A stretch of DNA of 64,000 bases from Cercis canadensis (Eukaryota; Streptophyta; Magnoliopsida; Fabales; Fabaceae). The notes beneath the pieces are model-generated. The model was not told the origin of the DNA. It made no database searches and worked only from the letters and a program-made list of their open reading frames with translations. Positions 11,823 to 23,089 of the stretch are shown piece by piece; within the stretch, counting starts at the first letter, position 1, and every line of letters starts with the position of its first letter. The stretch is taken from the NCBI GenBank assembly GCA_003255065.1, contig QAOA01004398.1, forward strand, positions 31,071 through 95,070. The letters run 5' to 3'. Position numbers and translations under genes: made by a program.

Positions 11823-12227
11823 CTAATATTATTTCTGCGCTGATGCGCGGGCCGCCTGGTGACAGGGCATGGGCTCTAGGCAACGGGACGTGAGATGAAA
11901 TTTAAGTAATTATAAAAGAATAAATTATATAAATCTATGTAATCTAATATACCAAGTATGGATTTCATATTTTGAACCATAGATACAATACATTAAAAGT
12001 ATCAATCATAAATGCATAATACATTTGAAAGAGTATTAAACAAATACAGAATAAGATAATACTATATACACAAAAAATCTATGGTATATAATTTGAACTG
12101 AGAATGTTAGCGTCTTTCTCTAAGTCCACACGATTTTCGTCTGATCTTAAAATTGCAACATTGCTACACCTAATGACTTGAGATATACAAAGACACTTTG
12201 AGTATGAGTGAAGTAGTAAGTATACAC
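11823..12227 (-). mobile_element. Diverged Helitron 3'-terminal fragment
   Basis: On the - strand it ends GCGCATCAGCGCAGAAATAATATTAG followed by T, a weak version of the GC hairpin plus CTAG/T end seen at 18452 and 43161. Going inward, the layout of short matches is the same as in those copies: a ...GACGTGAGATGAA block, AAATTATATAAATC, and a GATTTCAT block at similar spacing. It stops at a single N (12228). It holds no coding sequence. Confidence 0.55.
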
Positions 12228-12228
12228 N
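12228..12228. other. Single N, probable contig join
   Basis: An isolated N in otherwise clean sequence, at the point where the Helitron-like fragment stops matching. Confidence 0.6.
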
Positions 12229-14339
12229 AGAAAATCATATTTAATCACCCATTGGGGTTGGTTTATTGGTTATCCAAATTATAATCCTATTAAAACTTTA
12301 AGAAACTTGTACCCGTGGTCTAACCCAAATTTTCTTTCTAGTGTTATAGGTTATTTAATTTTTTTTCCCCAAAAACTACACCTAGACTATAGTTATAATT
12401 TTGATTTTTATTCCCTTTCTCTTCCTGTTACCGTCTCAATTATCATATCCAACCCATACTCATTCCAACCCATTTATATTTAAATACGATAAAGAAATTG
12501 TAACACAATTAGAGTACCATTGTCATTTAATTATTATTACTATTTTGTATAAATTTAAAGTAAAGTTATAACAGGATAACCCCATGTATAATGGTAGGAC
12601 ATTTAATTTTCATTCAAACATCAAAAGAGTATCATATATTATACCATTTTTTATATCAAACATAGGAAAAAAAAATTTCAAATTTCTTTATCGATAGGAA
12701 AGAGTTTCCTATATTGATTACCTAGATAAACATAGGAAACTCTTATGTCCCTTTCAAACTACATGTTTTCTTTGTCTATTCTCAAATCCATTGCCATTTG
12801 ACTATTACTTTTAGAATACTCAAATTTCTAATGAGCATATCACATTTCAAATATCTTGCATAGTGACACTTGATACTTGCAAGTTTGTAGTGTTATATAC
12901 ACTAATAGAATATTCTTCGAATTGAAAGGGTCTATACATAATCATTGTTTCCAGAAAAATAATGAAAGAATGAAAAAAAAACAAAATAAAAGCCCAAAAG
13001 GCTTTAGTAAAAATGAAACAAAATCAATATTGTAACAATTAATCAGTATATTTAAAATAACTACCATACAAAAAAATAAATTCCCCAAAGAAATATTATA
13101 TTACCAATTATATCTACCCTTATGTATGAATTTACACTTTAGTTTTCAGCCTTTCAATGACGATTTTTCAACCTCTAATGTAATAGCCTAAAGGCATAAG
13201 AGGGAAAAAGAAAATGTGTTACTACTTTGCTAATGGAAAACATATATCAATTGCATCTATAAATATTTATATTTATATAACATATATCAAAATCCAAAAT
13301 CTTGCTTTGGAAGGTTGCCAAAACGTGTAAGAATATTAATATCATTTTTCCTAAAAAAAACCAAAAAGGTAATGGTACGATATAATGCTTAAAATTTCCA
13401 TTATAATGATAAATAGGTAAACCTCTTATTGTATTTTGCTATACTAATAGAGTTGTTGTTTTCTTATATCTAAACTCTCAAAGAAAGATGCATGCAAATT
13501 TTCACACAATCACAATATAGACCATATAATTAAAAAAATATAGCAAAAGTCTCATCAAGTCTATCACAGTATAATATCACATATAGCCTACTATTTTCGA
13601 TATAAGCCAACCACATCATTAGCTTTCGTTAACTTTTTTCTTTGCAACTTCAAAAGCAACACGTACACATTTTCAAGAAAATATGTCTCATCTATATAGT
13701 CAACATGTAAGTAGAAATAGGCTGACTTGATATTTACACATGCTTTTCCCTTTATTTGTTTTTAAATCATTAATGTTAAAGGATTCAATTAAGAATATTT
13801 TTGATAATTACAATAAATTAAATTAAAGAAATAAATTTTTAATTGTGTATATTTCACATTTTGAATTTTAAATGAATTATCACAACAATAAAATATTTTG
13901 ACACAAATAAGAATTCAATTGTACTTTGCATAATTAGGGCATTACATGTCAATATAGACTAAGACACAACTAAATACATACTTTTCTTTTGCCATACATT
14001 CATGATAATTAAATTAGGCACAATGAATATTGAATTTCATTTCCAAAATGATCTTTTGTTAATTTTAATTACAATGATAAACTTAAAAACTTCAATTTAA
14101 TTTTTTTCCAAATTAATTATCAATCAATGAATTATAATTGGCATGTGATTGAAATTATTGTATTTTTTTATTTTTATATTAATTTCGTATTTATTAAATT
14201 ATGAAAAATCTAAGTTTGTGAATTTACTTATTTGTGCTTGTAAACTTAATTCATAGTCAATGTTCAAGCTCTACTCTGTAAAAATGAAACCTCGAAAAAC
14301 TAAGCATAAATTTATTAGGGTTCAATATCAAATTTTTCA
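12229..14339. other. AT-rich intergenic DNA
   Basis: There are no open frames of note and no terminal repeats that I can recognise. Many A/T homopolymers are present. Confidence 0.6.
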
Positions 14340-14940
14340 TTAACTTGAATTTTTTTTATTTGATTTTCTTATTGATCATCTAGCAATATAAATTTATGAT
14401 TTTTCATAATTTTTAGTGATATAAATTTATTTTTCTTGATAAATATAATTTAAAATTGACAAACAAAATTGATAGTACCATATTTTAACTCTCATGGATA
14501 GTTTTAAATAAATAAATATGAAAATAATTATTAGTAGAAAAATTATAATATTCTGCAATCAAATGAAAATTATAATTGATTGATAATCATTTAATTTTAG
14601 AAATTTTAGCTTTCAAACTAATTACATATTGATTGACTATCATTTATTTTTGGATGAGAAGTTTGACTGATTGTTTTAATATGAAAATCTAAATATTAAT
14701 ATTGATTTGATATATATAATTCAAAATTGGAGCAAAAAACTAATAGTACCATAATTCCACAGTTATGGATATTTAAAATTTATTAAATACAAAATTAATT
14801 TTAAATTTGAAATTATTACAACTTATCGTAATTAATTGATAATTATAATTGATTGAGTATTATTCAATTAGATAAATTTTAACTTTGACCTTAATTTTGG
14901 ATTGATTGATTACCATATAAAATTTAAAAAATAAGAAAAC

Positions 14941-14974
<34 letters not shown>

Positions 14975-15223
14975 TTTATAAGATTGTGCAATCAATTAGT
15001 AATTATAATTGATCAATTACCATTGAATTTGATTTTTCTTTTAATTTTATGGTAATTTATCAAATTATGATATAATTATGTATTACTTAAAATTTATAAT
15101 TAATAGTAATCATGATATAATCATAATATAATTAACTTAAAATTTTCCTAATTCAGTTTTCTTATTGATCATCCAACAATACAAATTTAAGATTTTTCAT
15201 ACTTTTTAACGATAGATATTTAT
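14340..15223. repeat. Degenerate AT-rich tandem repeat region
   Basis: A block reading CTTATTGATCATC(T/C)A(G/A)CAATA followed by AAATTTA(T/A)GATTTTTCAT occurs near 14367 and again near 15161, about 795 bases apart. The second copy runs into the gap. Inside it, a shorter period near 270 is suggested by (T/A)AATAGTACCAT(A/T)(T/A)TT at about 14472 and 14741, and by TAATTATAATTGAT at several places. Probably an old satellite or duplicated AT-rich element. Confidence 0.5.
14944..14971. repeat. (TA)n microsatellite
   Basis: About 14 uninterrupted TA units. Confidence 0.95.
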
Positions 15224-15624
15224 NNNNNNNNNNNNNNNNNNNNNNNNNNNNNNNNNNNNNNNNNNNNNNNNNNNNNNNNNNNNNNNNNNNNNNNNNNNNN
15301 NNNNNNNNNNNNNNNNNNNNNNNNNNNNNNNNNNNNNNNNNNNNNNNNNNNNNNNNNNNNNNNNNNNNNNNNNNNNNNNNNNNNNNNNNNNNNNNNNNNN
15401 NNNNNNNNNNNNNNNNNNNNNNNNNNNNNNNNNNNNNNNNNNNNNNNNNNNNNNNNNNNNNNNNNNNNNNNNNNNNNNNNNNNNNNNNNNNNNNNNNNNN
15501 NNNNNNNNNNNNNNNNNNNNNNNNNNNNNNNNNNNNNNNNNNNNNNNNNNNNNNNNNNNNNNNNNNNNNNNNNNNNNNNNNNNNNNNNNNNNNNNNNNNN
15601 NNNNNNNNNNNNNNNNNNNNNNNN
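15224..15624. other. Assembly gap (401 N)
   Basis: A run of N. Apparent open frames across it are artefacts. Confidence 1.
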
Positions 15625-15628
15625 CTTT

Positions 15629-15715
15629 ACCGAAATTGAAAAATTATTATTATACATGGTCAGCTCTTGTATCCGAAATTGAAGAATAATATTATACATG
15701 GTCAACTGTTCTCCA
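15629..15715. repeat. Two-unit short tandem repeat
   Basis: The unit CCGAAATTGAA(A/G)AAT(T)A followed by ATTATACATGGTCA occurs twice with a period of about 42 bases, right beside the gap. Confidence 0.7.
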
Positions 15716-18040
15716 TTGTCCAAAATACTATGTGTCTCATCTTTGGTCTAATTAGTCAGACCCAATCTAGCATTTATTTAGCTATTTATTCGGAAATATA
15801 CTAATAGAATCTCTTACAAATTATCAAATAATTCCACTATCAGTAAATTATGCTTTACCGAATTATGTATAATGTGAGTAAATTATTTGTTGTTCAATAA
15901 AATATTGCTTTGTTATAATAACCAAACCTCTATTCAGTGACCAATAAGATAAATTCATTGTAAATCAAACATACAAACTTCCTTTTATATCATATCAATT
16001 TTAAATAAGTCAATTATTGCAAAAATTAATGAATGACAAAATTATAGGATCATTCAATGATAATTATCCAAAAATTTGATGGAATTTATTTTCGGTTTTA
16101 TAATAAAGGAAATAAAATGATAGTAATAATGTGTGAAAGAAAGAAATTAGGTATAATAATTGTTATACACCTTAATTTTCTCCAATTTTTTTTTTTTTTT
16201 TTCTGTTTTAGGAGTAGCTACTAAAATTACTCATTGATGTTCATTGTTTTTACTTTCAACGATCAATAATAATTACAAAAAAAAGATATTACCATGTAAG
16301 CCTACAATGGTGGCAAGGATTCTTTTTCTTCAAAATTATATTTAACTCCTTACTTGATACACATTGGCTAGTAAAAAACAATTGTTGGCAAATAAGATAG
16401 GGAATGAAGGAGTAATAATTCTTTTAAAATTAAGGAAAAAACTTTGGCTACATAAATGATGAGTGCTAGCAATTTATATAGATATTGCATTTTGGTACAC
16501 GCTATCTTGTCCATTTGTTTTACGACCGTGTGCCCGAATGGGCACAGAATAAAACAAATAACACCAAACTTTTAGGGGTCTAATTATGCATATATTGGTA
16601 TTGCTCAATGAGGAAAAGTTTTTCATCACAATCCAAATTATTTGAAAAAGAAATATCCATGGGTTTGTCACTATGTTTAAAAATGAAATAGCATCATCGA
16701 TTCAGACATTTCACAGAGCCTTCACCATATCTACCCAACTCAAACCATTATGTGTTTGTTTTTCATGGAGATTCACACTTTGGAAAAGCAGATTCACATG
16801 ACAATGTGATCATGGATACAAAATTTATTTAAACTACAAAGTTGAGGGACAAACGATTCTGTTATGTATGGACATGTAGAGAGAAAGCCTACATGTTTGC
16901 TTGCTGGCAATTCTTATAGAACAAACCAGAGCTAGGGTTTTATGGCTAGGGCTTCTGTATGGCATATAAATTTCAAGATATTGTTACACTTTGAATTATG
17001 ATTACATTAGCTTTATTCCTTTATTTGGACATTATTGATTTGAATTCTTAATAATCTATGAAGGTAATATAAACAACAAAGCCAAAGAGTAGAATTGTAT
17101 GTATCTAAGACATTTTGATCTTCAATTGTACCATAAATGCAAGAATTAAACAGCAATAGCAGATTCAATGTGAGAGAATAGAGGAATAGACATGTAAAGT
17201 GGTGCCCCATCATTCTCACGCTGCTGTCTAGTCCTTACCATGACTATAAATGTGAGAGAATAAAGGAATAGACATGTATAAAGAAAAACTTGTGTGTCAA
17301 ACGAATAATAAAAAAAAAAAAAAAGAGAACTAAAAGGAATTATAGATGAACGATAACAAAAAATATACCATGAAAATCAATACTTATCGGATGTGTAGAT
17401 AGTAGATTCAATGTCTTTCGGGACTCTCCTATATCTGAAAGAAGTAAACGACAAATGTAAGGAAAAAGTTTGTAATAAAAGAAGTAAACAACAATAGATG
17501 AATTAGTGATTAAAAAATAATAAGAACACAAACCTGGAGATGGAAGATATGAAGAGCAATAGAGAAAACAAAACAGAAACAACACTACATATGAAGAGGG
17601 AGACTAAAAAAAAAAAAGCAAATAAAAAAAATTTAAAGAACAAACTTGGGTGAAGCCGGGTTCCAAAGAAATTCCTTGCTTGGATCAGTCAATCAACGGT
17701 GAAACAACCCACAAAGGGTCCTCTATATATAGCAATGTGGAGGCAAGACAGTGTAAACCTAATTTTGTATTCAATTTAGGCAATATAGTAGGAATTAAAC
17801 AATTATTCGGTCACTTATATTTAGGAGAGTACTTGATATTTTGCCTAACTGAATTAGAGTAATTTACAATTCATATTTTGGTTTCAAGCTAATGAATAAT
17901 TCGTTGATTTGCTGCATCAATAAATTAGCAGTTTAATGAGATATGTATAAAGAAAAACATTAGCAGCATTATATTTCGCTTATTTGCTGCAGTTTAATGA
18001 GTAATTTTGGTTATTGCCAATCAAGCAATAAATTACAGCA
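15716..18040. other. AT-rich intergenic DNA
   Basis: No gene is recognised. Notable items are a T17 run near 16186-16202, a perfect nested hairpin (separate entry), and a 30-base direct repeat beginning AATGTGAGAGAATA at 17169 and 17248. Short open frames lack domains. Confidence 0.55.
16514..16558. repeat. Nested perfect inverted repeat (hairpin)
   Basis: The outer arms TTTGTTTTA and TAAAACAAA (9 bp) enclose the inner arms TGTGCCC and GGGCACA (7 bp) around a GAAT loop. The two stems are separated by 6 and 3 unpaired bases. The inner stem is GC-rich in an otherwise AT-rich setting, so it could fold in RNA or single-stranded DNA. It may belong to an old element end, but I cannot name the family. 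Confidence 0.7.
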
Positions 18041-18451
18041 TTATAAATATTACAGTCAAATATTAAATCGTGAAAAATTATAAATATGGTAGTGAATAAA
18101 AAACAATTAGGAAAAAATGGAAAATACAATAGAGAGTTACGATTATGTACCTTCAATCATGTTGAATTGTTAATTAGACCATGCCATCTTTATTGCTTCA
18201 CCCTTGACGTTTTATTATTTAATTTATCAATCAACAATCAATTAGGCAAATTATAAATATGGAAGTATATTAATTTCATGAAATTAAATAATTAATTATA
18301 AATTTTTAATTTATAAATCACACATGCTTCACATATTTAGATGATTTTTGAAGTAAGGTATAATGTAGAAAATTCTTACGGCTTGCCACTTGTTATCACC
18401 TTGATAGGGACACTTGTCAGCTCCACATTATGTACTCTATTTTTAATATTA
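18041..18451. repeat. 3'-flank repeat of Helitron A
   Basis: It runs from AAATATTACAGTCAAATATT to just before the CTAG terminus and is nearly identical to 42734-43160 next to Helitron B. The last 20-45 bases differ by an insertion or deletion: B has an extra GTAGCAGCATTTGGTGCATT stretch. It lies outside the canonical Helitron end. Confidence 0.85.
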
Positions 18452-18480
18452 CTAGTACTATTCCCACGCGATGCGCAGGC
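18452..18480 (-). other. Helitron A 3' terminus with decayed hairpin
   Basis: CTAG at the end, then a hairpin position seven bases inward. Compared with copy B, two bases (18466 and 18477) have changed to A. Two stem pairs (18465/18477 and 18466/18476) are broken, so the terminator hairpin is weakened. Confidence 0.85.
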
Positions 18481-18850
18481 TGCTACGGGAGGGACTCGAG
18501 AAGTAGATGTGAGATGAATTATTGGTGATCATGGAATCATAAATTATATAAATCAACCGTATATAATATATAAAGTGCGAATTTCATCCTTTGAATGATA
18601 ATGCAATATATTCCAAGCATTAATTATGAATCCATAGGTAAGTTAACGATGCATTAAACTAATGCAAGAATAAGAGAAAACTGTAATGTAATTACCTATA
18701 ATGTATAATTGGAATTGTTGCTGTCAGCTTCTACGTCGTAGTTCCCAGGAACTTGCTTTGAAACTGGAATTGCAATATTGGTATAATTATAATGTATGAT
18801 ATCAAATATATTGTGTTTGTATGTGTATTAACGGGCATGATTTAATTAAG

Positions 18851-20602
18851 TTATGGTGTACCTTTTTGTGTGATTTTGTTGAACACCTCTTTGTAGACAA
18901 TATTTATAGTCCTTGTTGTAGAACTTCCATTTGTATCGATTGCCAAAACTTTAAGGCCGCTCCTTGTTCGAACCCTTGAGAAAGCTACATATAGTTGTCC
19001 ATGACTGAAGACTAGTTTTTGTAGATATAACCCAACATACGAAAGGGTTTGGCCTTGACTTTTATTGATTGACATAGCAAAGCAAACTTGCAGGGGGAAT
19101 TGTCTTCTCTGTAATTTAAAAGGCATTTTCTTGTCAGAGGATGTCAGGTTCATCCTTGGTATGAACACTTTTTCTCCAATGTTACTCCCAAAAATAACTT
19201 TTCCTTCTGGCACATATCTCCCAAGTTGGGTGATTATCAGTCTTGTTCCATTGCACAATCCATTTCGTTGATCTATGTTCCTTATTAACATGACAGGTAC
19301 GCCCAGCTTTAGTACTAACCTTTGGTTTGGAAGGCCGGATTGGGTGATACCATTTAGGAATTCAAGTGTATGAATATCATCTAGTCCATTTCCCCACGAT
19401 TTGCACGTACTGTCCGAACTCAAATAAATCTTTTCATCACCAGGCAATAAAGAAACCATATAATCATTGATTTTTCTTACCACTTCCAATGTAGGGGCTA
19501 GTATAGCTCTTTCTTGGCAGTATGTTGGATCTTGCATCTTTGTCAGGAATCCAGGATAAGTCGACTCCACAATATCATGAATTGGATCACCGCTACATCG
19601 TAGGGATAGGTCATCTGGTATTTGAATAATAGCTTCACCATCATTGGTATCTCCTGCTTCACTGTCACCAACCTTCAATAACCAATTGGAGAACTCTCTC
19701 AGCTCAACTGTGTGGGGATCTACAGACCCTGTTTTCAATCTCATGTTTTTGGTTAGGTTTAAAACCTGCACAAATTTGGGGGAAAAAAATATATGAATAG
19801 TCATACTCTACTAATGTTATACATAATGAATTTCAACTTGAGATTAGCACTTGAAAATGTTTTCATAGGTAAGAAGAGTTGATAGTTGCAGCAACAATAT
19901 CTTGTCTACTTCCACCGGGTATAACTGGGAGTATTTGTTTGAAGTCCCCACCTAGTACCACAACTTTACCACCAAATGGCGTCTTTGCGGCTGCTGTATT
20001 TGTATGCTTCAGTATATCTCTAAGGGTTCTATCTAATGCCTCAAAACAATGTTTATGCGTCATAGGGGCCTCGTCCCAAATGATTAACTTTGTAACAACT
20101 AGTAGTTCTGACAGGGGCATCCTTGACTTTATGTTACAAAATGTATCCTCATTGACATTCAGAGGGATACAAAATCTGGAATGTGTTGTTCTACCACCAG
20201 GAAGGAGAAGTGATGCAATACCACTTGAAGCGACTATCAGTACTATCTTACCATTAGAACGTAAAGCTGCAGTTAGTGTTCTGTAGACAAATGTTTTTCC
20301 GGTTCCACCATAACCATAAAGAAAGAACTGACCACCATTCTCAGAAGAAACAACTGACATGATTTTTGCAAAGACAATCTTCTGCTCATCGATAAGACTT
20401 GAGAATAATTCCATGTGCTCTTGTGTTAGCTTATCCCTGTCATACGCAGTCTCATCATGAATAAGTCTATTATCTTCATATAAATCACCAAAATCATTCA
20501 CCAATGGCATTGGTGGATAGTCACGCAGGCTCTTGCCATAATTTCGTAACAACTTCTTTATCTCTGCTAGTGTGTGTTCTTTAACCTCACCGTCACTCAT
20601 GG
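18851..20602 (-). pseudogene. Helitron A Pif1-type helicase domain
   Basis: The C-terminal half of a RepHel protein. Pif1 helicases are SF1B ATPases that unwind DNA 5' to 3'; in Helitrons they are thought to displace the transposon strand. The first exon ends at a donor near 19851. It has Walker [10 protein letters not shown], motif [11 protein letters not shown] and [19 protein letters not shown]. The second exon (19765-18851) has the late motifs [13 protein letters not shown] and [11 protein letters not shown] and ends TQKGTP, unless a donor inside GGTACACC leads to a last small exon near 18770-18700. A TGA replaces a conserved Trp just after INSSYL (about 19863-19865). The exon start is separated by the Athila insertion. 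Not functional. Confidence 0.92.
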
Positions 20603-20607
20603 ATAGC
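20603..20607 (-). other. Target-site duplication ATAGC (left)
   Basis: ATAGC occurs at 20603-20607 and at 35049-35053, directly outside the two Athila LTRs. Helitron copies B and C have a single ATAGC at this place. Confidence 0.97.
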
Positions 20608-22187
20608 TGATGGGACTTTTTTCGGCAAGTGTACCGGGTCACACAAGTAATATAATAGTGAGTAGAGTATCGTTCCCACGAGGATTAAGGCTAACAACTA
20701 CCAATTTCACCAATAAAGATTCTATTTGAAAAGATAAATGGTTTGGATTGAAGGCAGCCTTGGAATGAGCAGCTGCAATTAACTAGTTAACAAACTAAGT
20801 AACAAAACTCTAACAATAGCGTAACAATCTTTGAGAAACAATCTAAATGTGAAATTGATAATAAAAATGAGAAAGGTTAGGGGTTGATTTCATTCACTTG
20901 CAAATTTGATTCCCTCATAGACAAGGGAATCTCAGAAACAATACTAGACTACTTATTTCTGTTACAATTCCTTTATTGTCGGTTCATTTCCTTAAAGTGA
21001 TTGAACCCAATTCCTTGGTGAAACAATCCTTCCTATACCAATTACTTGTCCAATTCCTTGACACAACTAATTAATCTAGGTGATTTGGTTCTAGGAAATT
21101 AATCTGATACCACCTAAACGAAATTATCTATTCCTAGATTAACTCAATTTAGGACAGAATTTACAGAGCACATTCGGATCTTACTATTCCTAGTATTGAA
21201 ACCAATCTCTTAACCATTCAAATGGTAGCTAAGCATTTAAAGGCATTAATAACAGTAAATTCCATTCAACAAAAGGAGTTGTACTAAAACAAGTTTATTC
21301 AATCTTGAAACCTCATTACAATTGAATTACATCAAACCCCCAACACTAAGAATTTAGCTACTCATACTTGAATTCAATAAAAGCAAATAAGTAAGGCTCA
21401 ACATGAGATGAAAAGAAGAAGAAGAAGAAGAAACTCTATGACGATCCAGTCGCAATTGCTCCCCTTCCTCCTTTAGTTCTTCTGCTCCTTTTCTTCCCAA
21501 GTACGGCCTCTTTTTTCCCCATGCATCAGATTTCCTCTTATACTTCTGTAGAATTAGGTCATTTAGTCAACAATAGCTCGAACACGGCTCTGACACGGCC
21601 GTGTTCCTTTTTGGTCCTGGCCGTGTCACTTATGTTGCATTTCTGGTCATTGAACACGGGATATGACATGGCCGTGTTCCTTTTCTGGTCCTGGCCGTGT
21701 CACTTAGACATGGCCCGTGCTCTTCTCTTGTCTGGGCGTGTCCTTTTTTTGTAGCATCTGCCTGTTCAACACGGCCTATCACACGGCCGTGTTCTTCTCT
21801 TGCCTTGACCGTGTTTTCCTTTAGACTAAGTCTTTATTCTCTTGGACATTTTGCTTGATCAACACGGCCTTAGATACGGCCGTGTCTGTTCTTGTCTGAG
21901 GCCGTGTTTGTCCATAAGCTTGAGCAGCAGCCTCTGGATGTTAGACACGGGGTACACACGGCCGTGTTCCTGCCCGTGTCTACCTAAAAACTTGGTGTAT
22001 GGCTGCTTTCCTTGCCATTTTCTCCATGGATTGCTTCCAGATTTTTCTCATTTCCTGATTACCCATCTTGGTACCTGTCAAAGCCAATTTATGGATTAAA
22101 CACCATGTTTAGAGAGGATTTGCTCACAATGCAGGTAAAAATTCAGTATTAAAGCATGAATTTTATAGTCCAAAAAGACAATTATCA
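20608..22187 (-). repeat. Athila 3' LTR
   Basis: 1580 bp, the same length as the other LTR. It is bounded by TGATGGGACT at 20608 and ATTATCA at 22187 on the + strand. It contains a GAA microsatellite (21413-21432) and a cluster of ACACGGCCGTGT palindromes (21580-21990). Confidence 0.97.
21580..21990. repeat. ACACGGCCGTGT palindrome cluster in 3' LTR
   Basis: Perfect 12-bp palindromes at 21593-21604, 21781-21792 and 21956-21967, one-base variants at 21666-21677 and 21874-21885, and many half sites (ACACGG, CCGTGT) between them. They form about five GC- and CpG-rich units in a T-rich background. Half sites in opposite orientation around each palindrome would allow nested hairpins. Confidence 0.9.
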
Positions 22188-22202
22188 AATTCCCCAACAC
22201 TT
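22188..22202 (-). other. Athila polypurine tract
   Basis: On the - strand AAGTGTTGGGGAATT abuts the 3' LTR. This is the expected plus-strand primer site. Confidence 0.8.
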
Positions 22203-23089
22203 AGACATTTGCTTGTCCTCAAGCAATGAAAACTAGAACTTGTGCCTTAGGTGCTCTCCCTGGACAGACAATTCCATTTCTACAATAAAATTATGCAAGG
22301 CACCCTACAATGAGCAGCTGCATTATCCAGTTTCTATTCCAGTTTATGGACTTAGTCATCGCTTAACAGTTTGCCTCAGCTACACTCTCAGTAACTAGAA
22401 AGAATTACACTGTGCTTATTACTCTATTCTACTAACAGGCAAAAATAACAATACTCAAAGCTAAGAACTCAAGTATTATTCTTTTCTCTCTCTTTTTTTT
22501 CTTTTCTTGCATAGTTAGGGGTCCTAGGATGTGGTGTGCCGGCCATTGCCTGCGACCCACATTCAACTAGTTATGCTTCATTGGCATACTCATATCCTTC
22601 TCCAGTTTCAGGCACAGAAGGTAAAGGAGCAGAGCCCCACTATGCTCATAATGGATCACCACTCGAAATCAAAATAATGATATTTTTTTTTAAGCAAAGG
22701 AAAACCAGTACTCAGCACAGGGTATTCTAACTACAAATTTCAAGTTTAGCAAGTATAAACAAATTTCTAGCACTCCTAAGTCCATTACACTTCAATAGTT
22801 ACTTCCTAATGCAACAAGCCTCAAAGTAGACTACTCAGCAACAAAAGACTTAAGTAACAATTTAAAAACAAGTCATCCAGAAGATTCCAGAGACACAATG
22901 TTCCCATTCCACATGCCAGAGGATTCATATGCAAATATCTACATCTAGTCTTATATAATTCTACTCCCCCACACTTAAATCATGCATTGTCCACAATGAA
23001 TGACACACAAATAAATGGTGGATGCAGAAATAGAATCAACAGGCATTGAAATATAAATGACTGAAAAGAAAAGGAGAAAATAGTTTAAA
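22203..23089 (-). other. Athila 3' internal non-coding region
   Basis: Between the ORF-1-like frame and the 3' LTR. It carries a second purine tract, AAGTGTGGGGGAGTAG on the - strand (about 22963-22978), very like the terminal one. No domain is seen in the short open frames. Confidence 0.6.

Larger units (their letters stand above)
18452..20607 (-). mobile_element. Helitron copy A, 3' part
   Basis: The 3' third of an autonomous-type Helitron, from the CTAG terminus (18452-18455, followed by T on the - strand) to the point where an Athila retrotransposon interrupts the Pif1 exon. The remainder continues at 35049. Together the two parts make about 9.8 kb. Confidence 0.9.

Noticed and set aside
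15220-15723. Open frame of mostly X
   Set aside because: Almost entirely assembly gap.
17650-17862. 70-codon open frame on + in the intergenic region
   Set aside because: No domain or splice context, and AT-rich composition like its surroundings.
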